Shown: positions 35,537 to 44,353 of the stretch, piece after piece | How the letters are laid out: each line of letters opens with the position of its first letter | Position numbering within the stretch: position 1 is the stretch's first letter | NCBI GenBank assembly: GCA_903928115.1 | Contig: CAIYPP010000007.1 | Span: forward strand, 1-64,000 | Reading direction: 5' to 3' | DNA length: 64,000 bases | Origin: an uncultured Planctomycetota bacterium | GTDB lineage: Bacteria > Planctomycetota > UBA1135 > GCA-002686595 | The notes under the pieces: generated by a model | Databases searched by the model: none | Seen by the model: only the letters and a program-made list of their open reading frames with translations | What the model was told of the DNA's origin: nothing | Program-made: the position numbers and the translations under genes

Positions 35537-37036
35537 ATGGGCATCGGTCTCCTCCTGCTCGCGATCTTCGTCGTCGCCGCGATCGTGATGTTCACGCGCG
35601 CGTTGCCGGCCGTGATCACGTTGCCGCTCATGGGCATCGCGCTCGCTTGCGGTGCAGCGTGGATCGACGGCGGCATCAGCCAGCAGGACATCCTGAAGGG
35701 TGTTCTCTCCGACGGCGCGCTCAAGCTGCACGAGGCGATGATCGTCTCGTTCTTCGGCGGAGCGCTCTCGTTCGTGATGCAGCGATCGGGTGTGGCGGAG
35801 AGCGCGGTCAAGCAGGGCGCCGAGCTCGTCGGCGCGAATCCGCTGCCGGTCGGCGTGTTCTCGCTCTTGCTCGTCGCGCTGCTCTTCACGAGCCTCGGCG
35901 GACTCGGCGCCGTGATCATGGTCTCCATGATCGTGCTGCCGTTGCTCGCGACGGTCGGGCTTTCTCCGGCCGCCGGCGCAGGCATCATCCTGTTCGGCAT
36001 GAGCCTCGGCGGAGTGCTCAATCCCACCAACTGGGTGATCTACAAGAACCTCCTCGGCGTGCCCGTCGAGGACATCAAGGCCTACGCGCTCGTCGTGTTC
36101 GCGACCGTGATGGCGGCGGGCTGCGCGATGATCGTGTTCGAGCTGTTTCAGAGCCGACTGGTGCGTTTCGAAGCGCGCTTCGTCGGGACGTTGCTCGCAC
36201 TCGTCGCTGGCATCGCCCTCGCAGGATGGGCGCTCGTCGCTTCGTCCGGCAGCGACGCGGGCGATGCGACTCCGCTGTGGCTTCTTTGGACGCGCCGCGT
36301 CGCACTCGCGCTATTCGCGCTCGTGCTGGCACTCATCGCGTACGACACGTTCCACAAGATCACGCGCTGGCGTCAGCAGGAAGTGCAGATCCGCGGCTGG
36401 GCGTACCTGATTCCCGTCGTGCCGCTCGTGGCGATCCTGCTCTTCGACCTCCCGATCCTCGCTGCCTTCGCGCTTGGATTCGTCTATGCGATCCTCGCGA
36501 CGCTGCGGCCGGGTTCGCTCGCGCTTTCCGTGCGTGCACTGATCGAGGGCGGTGCGAGCGTGATGCCCGCGGTCGTCTTGATGTTTGGCATCGGCATCCT
36601 CGTTCAGGCCGTGATCGGGCCCGCGGGCTGGAAGGAAGCGCACGGTGGCGCGACATGGCCGGTGCTGGCGGCGATCGAGCCCGTGCTGCGGCAGTTCGTG
36701 CCTTCGACGCCGATGGGCTACGTGATCGGCTTCGGACTGGCTGCCCCGCTCGCGCTCTATCGCGGTCCGCTCAATGTCTGGGGGCTCGGCTATGGCGTCA
36801 CGGCCATTCTGCAGTCGGCCAACGAGACGTCCAACGTGATCCCGCCCGCCGCCATCATGGCGATGATGCTGAGCGTCGGCCAAGTGCAGGGCATCTGCGA
36901 TCCCACGAATACGGCGAACGTGTGGATAGCGAACCATCAGGGCGTCGACGTGCAGAAGCTGATGCTGCGCACGCTGCCCTTCGTGTGGGCTGCGGTGTTC
37001 GTCGGGCTCGCGGTTGCGGCGGTGCGCTTCTACTAG
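35537..37036 (+). CDS. Multi-pass membrane transporter, substrate unknown
   Basis: 499 residues with about 12 hydrophobic segments. It resembles ion-transporter superfamily permeases for organic acids in having two re-entrant-like polar motifs: GAGIILFGMSLGGVLNPTNWVIYKNLLG in the first half and VIPPAAIMAMMLSVGQVQGICDPTNTANVWIANH in the second. I cannot name the subfamily. It ends two bases before the HyuA-type gene, which suggests import of the substrate of that enzyme, for example a hydantoin, oxoproline or related cyclic or organic acid (inference). Confidence 0.75.
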   Translation: MGIGLLLLAIFVVAAIVMFTRALPAVITLPLMGIALACGAAWIDGGISQQDILKGVLSDGALKLHEAMIVSFFGGALSFVMQRSGVAESAVKQGAELVGANPLPVGVFSLLLVALLFTSLGGLGAVIMVSMIVLPLLATVGLSPAAGAGIILFGMSLGGVLNPTNWVIYKNLLGVPVEDIKAYALVVFATVMAAGCAMIVFELFQSRLVRFEARFVGTLLALVAGIALAGWALVASSGSDAGDATPLWLLWTRRVALALFALVLALIAYDTFHKITRWRQQEVQIRGWAYLIPVVPLVAILLFDLPILAAFALGFVYAILATLRPGSLALSVRALIEGGASVMPAVVLMFGIGILVQAVIGPAGWKEAHGGATWPVLAAIEPVLRQFVPSTPMGYVIGFGLAAPLALYRGPLNVWGLGYGVTAILQSANETSNVIPPAAIMAMMLSVGQVQGICDPTNTANVWIANHQGVDVQKLMLRTLPFVWAAVFVGLAVAAVRFY

Positions 37037-37038
37037 CC

Positions 37039-39180
37039 ATGCAGCGCCGCCTGAAGATTGGAATCGACGTCGGCGGGACGTTCACCCACGCGGTGGCGAT
37101 CGACGTCGACCAGATGGAGCTCGCGGGCAAGGCCGTCGTGCCGACGACGCACCACGCCGACGAAGGCGTCGCGCGCGGCGTCGTGCAGTCGATGCAGAAG
37201 CTGCTGGCGGAGGCCCAGATCTCGCCGGACGAAGTGGTGCTCATCGCTCACAGCACGACGCAGGCGACCAACGCGCTGCTCGAAGGCGACGTCGCGAAGG
37301 TGGGCGTGCTCGCGCTCGGAACGGGAGCGCAAGGCCTGCGCGCGCGCCAAGAGGCCAACGTGGGTACGGTCGAGCTCGGCGGCGGTGCCAAGCTCTTCAC
37401 CAGCTTCCGGTTTCTCGACACGGCGGTTGGGATCGACGAGGCGAAGGCCCGCGAGCTGCTGGTGCAGCTGCGCGACGACGGTTGCCAAGCGATCGTTGCC
37501 GCCGAGCCTTTCAGCGTCGACGATCCTCGCCGCGAAGAGCGCATCTGCGAGCTCGCGCGCTCGCTCGGTCTGCCGGCGACGCCGACCAGCTCGCTCTCGC
37601 AGCTCTACGGCCTGCGCATGCGCACGCTGACGGCCGTCGTGAATGCGAGCATGCTGCCGAAGATGGTCGAAACCGCCGAGCGCACCGCGCAAGCCGTCGC
37701 ACAGAGCGGCATCGCGGCTCCGCTGATGGTCATGCGCTCCGACGGCGGCATCATGGACCTCGCGGCGATGCGTGAGCGGCCGATCCTCACGATGCTCTCC
37801 GGCCCCGCGGCTGGCGTCGCGGCGGCGCTCATGTACGAGCGCATCACGAACGGAGTCTTCGTCGAAGTGGGGGGCACGTCGAGCGACATCTGCCTCATCA
37901 AGAATGGTCGCCCGCAGGTCAAGCACGCGGAGATCGGTGGACGGCGGCTCTTCATCCGCACGCTCGACGTTCGCACGGTCGGCGTCGCGGGTGGATCCAT
38001 GCCGCGCGGGCGCTCGAAGCTCGTCGATGTTGGGCCTCGCAGCGCGCACATCGCGGGACTCAAGTACGAGACCTTCGAGACTGCGAAGATCGAGTTCGAG
38101 CTCGCGCACGTGCAGCCGAGGAAGGGCGACCCCGACGACTACATCGCCCTCGGCGCGGGCGGCGGTAAGGCGTCCCACGCACTCACGCCGACCGGCGCAT
38201 CGAACATTCTCGGCCTCGCGCAGGGCTACAGCCGCGGAAACGAGACTTCCGTGCGGCGCGCCTTCGAGTCGGTGGCGCGTTCGTTTGGCACCGACGCGAA
38301 GACGCTGGCGACGCGCATGCTCGAGCTCGCGTCGAAGAAGGTCGCGCCGGTTGTGAAGGCGCTGCTCGTCGAGAACAAGGCGAAGGCCGCCGAGTTCGTG
38401 ATGGTCGGCGGCGGCGGCGGAGCGGAGGCGATCGTGCCTTTCACGGCGCAGGGGCTCGGCATGGAGCACCGCATCGCGCGCCACGCGGAGGTCATCTCGG
38501 CGATCGGCGTGGCACTGGGCATCTTGCAGGACACCGTCGAGCGCACGCTGCTCAGCCCGAACGAGTCCGACTTGCTCGCGCTCCGCAAGGAGGCCTTCGA
38601 GCGCGTGCTGCGCATGGGTGCGGATCCTTCGTCGATCGAGGTTCACGTCGAAGTGGATCGCAAGGACAAGCGTGTCCGCGCCACGGCGCGCGGAACGCCG
38701 CAGATGCGCTCGCGCGAGCTCGGCGGCGCCCTGCCCAGCGACGCGCAGCTCGCGGAAGTCGCGGCCAAGACGCTCGGTGTCGAAATCGAGGCGCTGCAGC
38801 CACTTTCCACGGGCGGTTGGCTGCGTGCGTACACCGCTGAGAAGCGCGTGCCCGCCTTGTTCGGTCTTCTGCGGCTCGTGCGCACGCCCGTGTGCGTGCT
38901 CGACGCCGAGGGCATCGTGCGGTTCTCGACGGACGATGCCTTCGCGTTGCGCATTGCGCCCACGGAGATCGAGAGCACGCTCTCGAGCCTGCTCGAGCGC
39001 TTCTCGACTTGGGGCGACGCGGGCCTTGTGCTCCCCGAGGTTCAGCTCGTCAAGCCGACGCAGACGGTCGATCTGTCTGGTTTGATCGAGCCCGCCCAGC
39101 TCGTCGCCCTCGCCCGCGCCGAGGCCGCATCGCTCGGCGCCGCGGATCACGTCGTGGTGCTGGTTCGCCGCCGCGACTGA
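37039..39180 (+). CDS. Hydantoinase/oxoprolinase HyuA-type protein
   Basis: 713 residues. KIGIDVGGTFTHAVAID is the actin-like ATPase phosphate loop of HyuA/5-oxoprolinase N-terminal domains; HSTTQATNALLEGDVAKVGVLALG, MRSDGGIMDLAAMRERPILTMLSGPAAGVAAAL and VFVEVGGTSSDICLIKNG are family blocks. After about residue 515 a C-terminal extension of roughly 200 residues (SIEVHVEVDRKDKRVRATARG onward) is not part of standard HyuA. No HyuB subunit gene follows. The start is two bases after the transporter stop. Confidence 0.88.
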   Translation: MQRRLKIGIDVGGTFTHAVAIDVDQMELAGKAVVPTTHHADEGVARGVVQSMQKLLAEAQISPDEVVLIAHSTTQATNALLEGDVAKVGVLALGTGAQGLRARQEANVGTVELGGGAKLFTSFRFLDTAVGIDEAKARELLVQLRDDGCQAIVAAEPFSVDDPRREERICELARSLGLPATPTSSLSQLYGLRMRTLTAVVNASMLPKMVETAERTAQAVAQSGIAAPLMVMRSDGGIMDLAAMRERPILTMLSGPAAGVAAALMYERITNGVFVEVGGTSSDICLIKNGRPQVKHAEIGGRRLFIRTLDVRTVGVAGGSMPRGRSKLVDVGPRSAHIAGLKYETFETAKIEFELAHVQPRKGDPDDYIALGAGGGKASHALTPTGASNILGLAQGYSRGNETSVRRAFESVARSFGTDAKTLATRMLELASKKVAPVVKALLVENKAKAAEFVMVGGGGGAEAIVPFTAQGLGMEHRIARHAEVISAIGVALGILQDTVERTLLSPNESDLLALRKEAFERVLRMGADPSSIEVHVEVDRKDKRVRATARGTPQMRSRELGGALPSDAQLAEVAAKTLGVEIEALQPLSTGGWLRAYTAEKRVPALFGLLRLVRTPVCVLDAEGIVRFSTDDAFALRIAPTEIESTLSSLLERFSTWGDAGLVLPEVQLVKPTQTVDLSGLIEPAQLVALARAEAASLGAADHVVVLVRRRD

Positions 39181-39189
39181 GGCGCGGAT

Positions 39190-39217
39190 CTCGTGCGCGC
39201 AGCGCTCCCCGCGCGAG
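39190..39217. terminator. Imperfect hairpin between convergent genes
   Basis: CTCG-CGCG pairs with CGCGCGAG across a two-base bulge, in the 69-base gap between the hyuA-type stop and the convergent FAD oxidoreductase stop. No U tract. Confidence 0.35.
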
Positions 39218-39249
39218 TGAGTGCGGTGGAAGCCTGCGCGTCGTGGCGC

Positions 39250-40902
39250 TCAGGCCCTCGCGGCGTCCAGAGTCGCGAAAAACGCGGCGCGCGTCATGCC
39301 CGGCTTCCAAGCGGAGCGTGCGGCGTCGCGGGCGCCGAGCCGCAGCGAGACGAAGCGCTCCGCTAGGGCCTCTGCTTCGCCGCGATCGAGCGCTTCGTCC
39401 GGTCGGAAGTGCACGGGGTCGCTCGAAGTCGTCATCCCGAGTGCGGCGAGCCGTTGCACAGCAATGAAGTGCTCATGCGTCGACGGCAGGTCGCGCATCG
39501 GGACGAGCATCGTGCGCTCGGCGAGCAGCGCCTCTTGGACGTCGCGCGCATGAAGATTCCGCGGCTCCATCGAGCGTTTCGCGCACAGCGCGGCCGCCGC
39601 GCCCGCGGCTTGGCCGATCAGCATCACCACCGGCTGCAGTCGCGAGCAGCCGTTCACGATGTGCGTGATGCCGATCGACTTCTCAGCGAGCACGAGGCCG
39701 TCGACTTCGCGCGGAACGAGTGCCGCAAACGGAATCTGGAACGGCGCGTTCTTCGGGTAGCGCTCGTCGAGGCGCGTCGCAGGCGGGTAGTGGCTCTTCG
39801 AATGGTGGTGATCGAGGAAGTAGTCGCCGACTGCGATCGCGTCGGGTTGCATCGGCGGGCGAGGTGCGCCCGTCGCGGGCACGACATCCTGCTCTCGCAT
39901 CCAACGCAGAGGCTCGGCGCGACGGCTCTCGCGCACGTAGGGAATGTACGGCAGCTTGTCGGGAGTGCCGAACTCGTCGGCAAGACCCCACTCGGGGTGA
40001 CCGAGCTCGTTCTGCATGTAGTGCACGAACGCGAGCGTGCGGTGCTTGGCGTCCGCGATGCACTGCGCGCGCTCGGTCGCGCTGCCGAAGAGCCCGTCCG
40101 CGGGGCTGTCGTTCGAGTGGAACGGCCAGTTCAGCATGAACTTGTCGTTCGGAAGCAACGCGTAACCGAGGAAGCTCGACCAGTCGTGCAAGCCGTGATT
40201 CAAGAGCACGGCGTCCGGCGTCGTGCAGCGATCGGAGGTCGAGCAGTCGAAGAGCGCGGGGTCGTAGCCTTCCGGCCGCGGAACCGCAGGCGCCTTGCCC
40301 ACGTGCTTCTTCAGGATCGCCACGTAGGTCTGGTCCTGAAGCTCCATGTCCGGCTGCATGGGTGCGTCTGGCTCGCCGCTCTGGGCCATCGATTCGCGTC
40401 CGAGCCGGTGCGGAACGCCGCCGAGCGCGAGCACGTCGCCGAATTCGGTCGCTTCGACCGTGATCTTGGCGTGCACCTCGACGAGCTGGCCTTCGAATCG
40501 CAGACGCGCCCCGGCGATGCGTCGGCCTTCGCGGAGCACTTCGACCAGCTCGGCCCCGTGCCATACCTCGGCACCGCTCTCGCGCACCTTGCGCGCCATC
40601 ACCTCCGCGCCGAAGTGCGGCTCGAAGCACGTGTTGCTCACCCAGCCCGTACGCACGTTTTGCGCGCCGCCGTAGTGGGCCTCGATCTCTGCGCGGAAAC
40701 CGCCGAAGAAACCGCTTCCCAAGGCTCCCTCGTTGCCATCCAATGCACTCACGCCCGCGGCGGTCACCATGCCGCCGAGCCAGGGCGTAGGCTCCGCCAC
40801 GAGGGTGCGCGCGCCGAGCCGTGCCGCCTGCCACGCGGCCGCCGCTCCGCTCGCGCCACCGCCGATCACCAGAACATCCACCAAGACCGTTTTCGTGCTC
40901 AT
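39250..40902 (-). CDS. FAD-dependent oxidoreductase
   Basis: 550 residues. The dinucleotide-binding start VDVLVIGGGASGAAAAWQAARLGARTLVAEP sets the N-terminus at ATG 40902. The rest (PTPWLGGMVTAAGVSALDGNEG; TVEATEFGDVLALGG; the C-terminal IVNGCSRLQPVVMLIGQAAGAAAALCAKR) fits the FAD-dependent oxidoreductase family PF12831, often found in planctomycete sugar-use clusters. No signal peptide. Its start codon overlaps that of the divergent gene at 40901 (shared CATG), so there is no private promoter space. Confidence 0.88.
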   Translation of the reverse strand: MSTKTVLVDVLVIGGGASGAAAAWQAARLGARTLVAEPTPWLGGMVTAAGVSALDGNEGALGSGFFGGFRAEIEAHYGGAQNVRTGWVSNTCFEPHFGAEVMARKVRESGAEVWHGAELVEVLREGRRIAGARLRFEGQLVEVHAKITVEATEFGDVLALGGVPHRLGRESMAQSGEPDAPMQPDMELQDQTYVAILKKHVGKAPAVPRPEGYDPALFDCSTSDRCTTPDAVLLNHGLHDWSSFLGYALLPNDKFMLNWPFHSNDSPADGLFGSATERAQCIADAKHRTLAFVHYMQNELGHPEWGLADEFGTPDKLPYIPYVRESRRAEPLRWMREQDVVPATGAPRPPMQPDAIAVGDYFLDHHHSKSHYPPATRLDERYPKNAPFQIPFAALVPREVDGLVLAEKSIGITHIVNGCSRLQPVVMLIGQAAGAAAALCAKRSMEPRNLHARDVQEALLAERTMLVPMRDLPSTHEHFIAVQRLAALGMTTSSDPVHFRPDEALDRGEAEALAERFVSLRLGARDAARSAWKPGMTRAAFFATLDAARA

Positions 40903-43330
40903 GCAGCGAGGAATCCTAGCTTTTGCGGCCTTCGCCTGTCTCGCGCTCGATGTCTCGGCGGGGGAGCGCGAGCTGCGCGCGGTGTGGATCCCCAACACCG
41001 ACACGCGCTTCTTCGAGTCGCGGGCCGAGATCGCCGCTGCCATGGAGGCGCTCGCGCAAGGCGGTATCAACGTCGTTTTCCCCGTGGTGTGGAGCAAGGG
41101 CGCGACGCTGTATCCGAGCGAGGTGATGCACGAACTCACGGGGCAAGCCATCGACGCGCGCTACGCGGGGCGCGACCCGCTGGCTGAGACGATCGTCGAG
41201 GCGCATCAGCGCGGCATCGAAGTGATCCCGTGGTTCGAGTACGGCTTCACCGATGGCCATGTGAAGTTTCCCGGCAAGATCCTCGGCGTGCATCCCGAGT
41301 GGGCGGCGCTCGGTATCGACGGCAAGCTCGTCGTCAAGAACAACTACCCGTGGCTCAACTCGCTCAATCCCGAGGTGCAGCGCTGGATGAGCGACCTCGT
41401 GCTCGAGGTCTGCCGCAAGTACGACGTCGACGGCGTGCAGGGGGATGACCGCCTGCCTGCATTGCCGAGCGAAGCGGGCTACAACCCCGAGATCGTCGCG
41501 GCGTACAAGGCGGAGACCGGCCGCGATGCGCCGAGCGACACGAAGGAGCCGCGCTGGCTCGCGTGGCGCGCCGAGCGACTCACGAAGTACTTGCAGGAGC
41601 TGCGTGCCGAGGTGAAGGCGGTGCGCGCGGACCTTGTGTTCTCGATGGCGCCGGGCGCGCCGAGCTGGGCGTACACGGAGTATCTGCAGCAACAAGAGCG
41701 CTGGATGGAGCTCGGGTTGCTCGATGCGCTGCATCCGCAGGTGTACGCGCGCTCGTTCGACGAATACGAGAAGATGCTCGACACGGTGTTCGCGCTCGAC
41801 TGGGTCGCGAAGCGCAAGGACAAGCTCTTTCCCGGCGTGCTGTCGCGCATCGGTGATTGGCGCGCGAGCGGCGAGCTCCTGTGCGAATCCGTGCAGCTCA
41901 ACCGCAAGCGCAAGCTCGACGGCGAGGTCTACTTTTTCCATCAGGGCTTGCTCGACGACAAAGGCGAGCGACTGACGGCCCTCGCGAAGGGGCCGTACAA
42001 GCGCGCGGCGGGCGCGCCGTGGCGCACGCAAGACAATTGGCGCGCGCCGTCGAAGCCGAGCCTGCCGAAGTCGGGAGGTGCGAAGTCTCTGGAAGACGGC
42101 CGTGCGTTGGAACTTCCGGCTGGGTCGGCCGCGACGGTGACCTGGATGGTCGATGCGGCGTGCGAGGGCGCGCAGCGGCTCGCGCTGCGGTTGCCGCAGG
42201 GTCACGGGCTCGCGGGTCCGCTCGTACTCACGGTACATCAAGGTCCCGACGCGCGTGTGCTCATGAAGTCGAGCGATGTTGCGCCGTTGCGCGAAGGTTG
42301 GGTCGAGTTCGCTGGCGTGGGATGGAAGCGCGGCGAGACGTGTTCGGTCACGCTGACGCTCGCTCCCGGCGATGCCGTGCGGCGCGTGGGGGAGCTCGTC
42401 GCACTCGCCGATCGTCGTCCGTCGCAGGTGCGGACTCCCAAGTCGGAGTCCTTGAGCGAGCGCGGACTCCTCTGGAAGCCGATCGACGAACTCAACACGG
42501 GTCTGCCGCCGTCGCTGCGCGTGTACGCGGCGGACTGCGAGCGACCGCGACTGCGTGCATGGCTCGTCGAGGCGCGCTTCGCTCCGAAAGAATGGCGTGC
42601 GCGCGCCGCGCTCTCCGACGAAGGCGACGGTGTTGAGACCGTCGAGTCGTTCGCGCGCGACGGCGACGCGCTTGTCGCGATCAACACGGGCTACTTCGGC
42701 GGCAGCAAGTCGTTCAGTCTCGTCGTCGACGAAGGCAAGCAGCTCTCGCCAAACGTGCCGTCGCTCGCGCGCGATGGTGCCAACCTCTACCCGACGCGGG
42801 CGGCCTTCGGCATCGATGCGGACGGCGCGTGCGACATCGCGTGGGTGTACGACGTCGAGGGCAAGCTGCTGCGCTACTCCACGCCGAGTCCGATCCGTCA
42901 GGGCGCGCCGCAGCCGCGTCCGTCCGACGAGTTTCCTTCGAAAGGCCAACGCTGGAAGCCGCGTCTCGCACTAGGCGGCGGCCCGGTCCTGATCGAGAGC
43001 GGCGCCACGCGCATCACCTTCGATGAAGAGGTGTTCTGGGGCTCCGGCATGGGCTCGCTCGACGCACGCCACCCGCGAACTGCGCTCGGCTACACGGAAG
43101 ATGGTCGTCTTCTGCTGCTTGTCGTCGATGGACGCAGCGAAGCGAGCGTGGGCGCCACGCTGGGTGAGCTGGCTCGTGAGCTCGCGGCGCTTGGCGCGCA
43201 CGAAGCGCTCAACCTCGACGGCGGTGGCTCCACGACCTTGGTCGTGAGCGGCAAGGTCGTCAATCGCCCGTCCGACAAGTCCGGCGCCCGCGAAGTCGCG
43301 TCGGCGCTCTTGCTCGTCCCCGCGCGCTGA
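40901..43330 (+). CDS. Secreted GHL10 glycoside hydrolase fused to phosphodiester glycosidase
   Basis: 809 residues. MQRGILAFAAFACLALDVSAG is a signal peptide. Residues about 24-340 are a glycoside-hydrolase-like 10 (DUF187) barrel: RELRAVWIPNTDTRFFESRAEIAAAM, HQRGIEVIPWFEYGF, YDVDGVQGDDRLPALPSE. A middle beta-rich segment follows (about 370-530). The C-terminal 230 residues match the phosphodiester glycosidase (NAGPA, DUF2233) domain: INTGYFGG, PRLALGGGPVLI, RHPRTALGYTEDGRLLLLVVDGR, EALNLDGGGSTTLVV. NAGPA removes GlcNAc from GlcNAc-phospho-mannose in animals. A plausible job is attack on phosphodiester-decorated glycans (inference). Confidence 0.88.
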   Translation: MQRGILAFAAFACLALDVSAGERELRAVWIPNTDTRFFESRAEIAAAMEALAQGGINVVFPVVWSKGATLYPSEVMHELTGQAIDARYAGRDPLAETIVEAHQRGIEVIPWFEYGFTDGHVKFPGKILGVHPEWAALGIDGKLVVKNNYPWLNSLNPEVQRWMSDLVLEVCRKYDVDGVQGDDRLPALPSEAGYNPEIVAAYKAETGRDAPSDTKEPRWLAWRAERLTKYLQELRAEVKAVRADLVFSMAPGAPSWAYTEYLQQQERWMELGLLDALHPQVYARSFDEYEKMLDTVFALDWVAKRKDKLFPGVLSRIGDWRASGELLCESVQLNRKRKLDGEVYFFHQGLLDDKGERLTALAKGPYKRAAGAPWRTQDNWRAPSKPSLPKSGGAKSLEDGRALELPAGSAATVTWMVDAACEGAQRLALRLPQGHGLAGPLVLTVHQGPDARVLMKSSDVAPLREGWVEFAGVGWKRGETCSVTLTLAPGDAVRRVGELVALADRRPSQVRTPKSESLSERGLLWKPIDELNTGLPPSLRVYAADCERPRLRAWLVEARFAPKEWRARAALSDEGDGVETVESFARDGDALVAINTGYFGGSKSFSLVVDEGKQLSPNVPSLARDGANLYPTRAAFGIDADGACDIAWVYDVEGKLLRYSTPSPIRQGAPQPRPSDEFPSKGQRWKPRLALGGGPVLIESGATRITFDEEVFWGSGMGSLDARHPRTALGYTEDGRLLLLVVDGRSEASVGATLGELARELAALGAHEALNLDGGGSTTLVVSGKVVNRPSDKSGAREVASALLLVPAR

Positions 43331-43343
43331 CTCGTTCGATCGC

Positions 43344-44315
43344 TCAGGCGATGCCGACCGCGGGCGGGCGGAAAATGCCGCCGCGTCGGGACTCGCGGTG
43401 CCAGCGGATCGAGTCGAGGGAGAGCGGCGGGAAGCCCGGCGCGGGTGCGCGGAGGGGGCGACCGTGCAACGAGCGCAGCTCGTGAAGTGCGTTGTCCGAG
43501 CCGCTGAAGTGGCGTGACACGATCACGCGGCGCTCGTCGTCGATCGACCACGCGCCGTGGTCGAGGAGTTTGTGCAGCGTCGGCGTGAGCGCGAGTCCGT
43601 TGTCGACGGTCGACGGGCCGCCCTGGCTGTGCCAGTACACATGCGCGGCTTCGAGACAGAACGCGGAGCCGCCGAGCAACGCCTGGAAGCCGGTGACGGC
43701 GCAGCGGTAGTCGTAGGCAGCGAGAACTTGATCGCGGAAACTCGAGTCACGAGCACGTTCACCGCTGCGTTGGTTTTTCGACGAGCCCGCGCCTTCCGGC
43801 GGCGGCTCGGCGACGCGCTCGGCGTCGTTTCCTTGCGAAGTCCGTCCTTGGCCGAGATCGATTGCGGAGCGCAGGTCCTCGTGCAGCGAGGGCTCGAAGT
43901 GCTGATCGAGCAACAACTGCACGACTCGCTCGGCGAGCGCCGGATCCGCGAGGAGTGCCTGCGCGAAGCGTCTCGGAATGCGACCTGCCGAAGCCCGCAG
44001 GGCGCCCATTCGTGGGAAACCGCCGACGCTGCGCTGCATCTCCGATGCGTGCGGGATCTCCCAGACGTCGTCGGATTGAAGGTGCCAGTAGGGGAGCTCG
44101 GGGTGGTGCTCACCCTTGACCGGCGGTGCGTAGAGATCGAGCAGCGGGCGCAGCTGATCTTCGAGCGCCGCGTAAGGGACTTCGCTTTGGCGGGTCGCGA
44201 GCAAGCGCTGGATGGCACACAGCATGAGCAGCGGCTTGTGCGGCTTGCGCTGACCGCGCGAGCGGTCGACACGCAGCTCCGCGAGCTTCTGAAGCAGCTC
44301 TTCGCCTGCGTTCAT
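43344..44315 (-). CDS. HNH restriction endonuclease of the phosphorothioate-DNA type
   Basis: 323 residues from ATG at 44315. N-terminal region RKPHKPLLMLCAIQRLL ... LRPLLDLYAPPVKGEHHPELPYWHLQSDDVWEI matches the sulfur-binding-domain proteins that recognise phosphorothioated DNA (ScoMcrA/SprMcrA type). C-terminal HNH domain: YRCAVTGFQALLGG, LEAAHVYWHSQGGPSTVDNGLAL, LHKLLDHGAW (H, N and H of the motif kept). It would cut foreign DNA carrying Dnd-type backbone sulfur, a type IV restriction function. No dnd genes are in the window, as expected for a host that lacks the modification. Confidence 0.8.
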   Translation of the reverse strand: MNAGEELLQKLAELRVDRSRGQRKPHKPLLMLCAIQRLLATRQSEVPYAALEDQLRPLLDLYAPPVKGEHHPELPYWHLQSDDVWEIPHASEMQRSVGGFPRMGALRASAGRIPRRFAQALLADPALAERVVQLLLDQHFEPSLHEDLRSAIDLGQGRTSQGNDAERVAEPPPEGAGSSKNQRSGERARDSSFRDQVLAAYDYRCAVTGFQALLGGSAFCLEAAHVYWHSQGGPSTVDNGLALTPTLHKLLDHGAWSIDDERRVIVSRHFSGSDNALHELRSLHGRPLRAPAPGFPPLSLDSIRWHRESRRGGIFRPPAVGIA

Positions 44316-44353
44316 GGGGAGCGACGTGTGGAATGCCCGGCGCGGGGTGCGGC

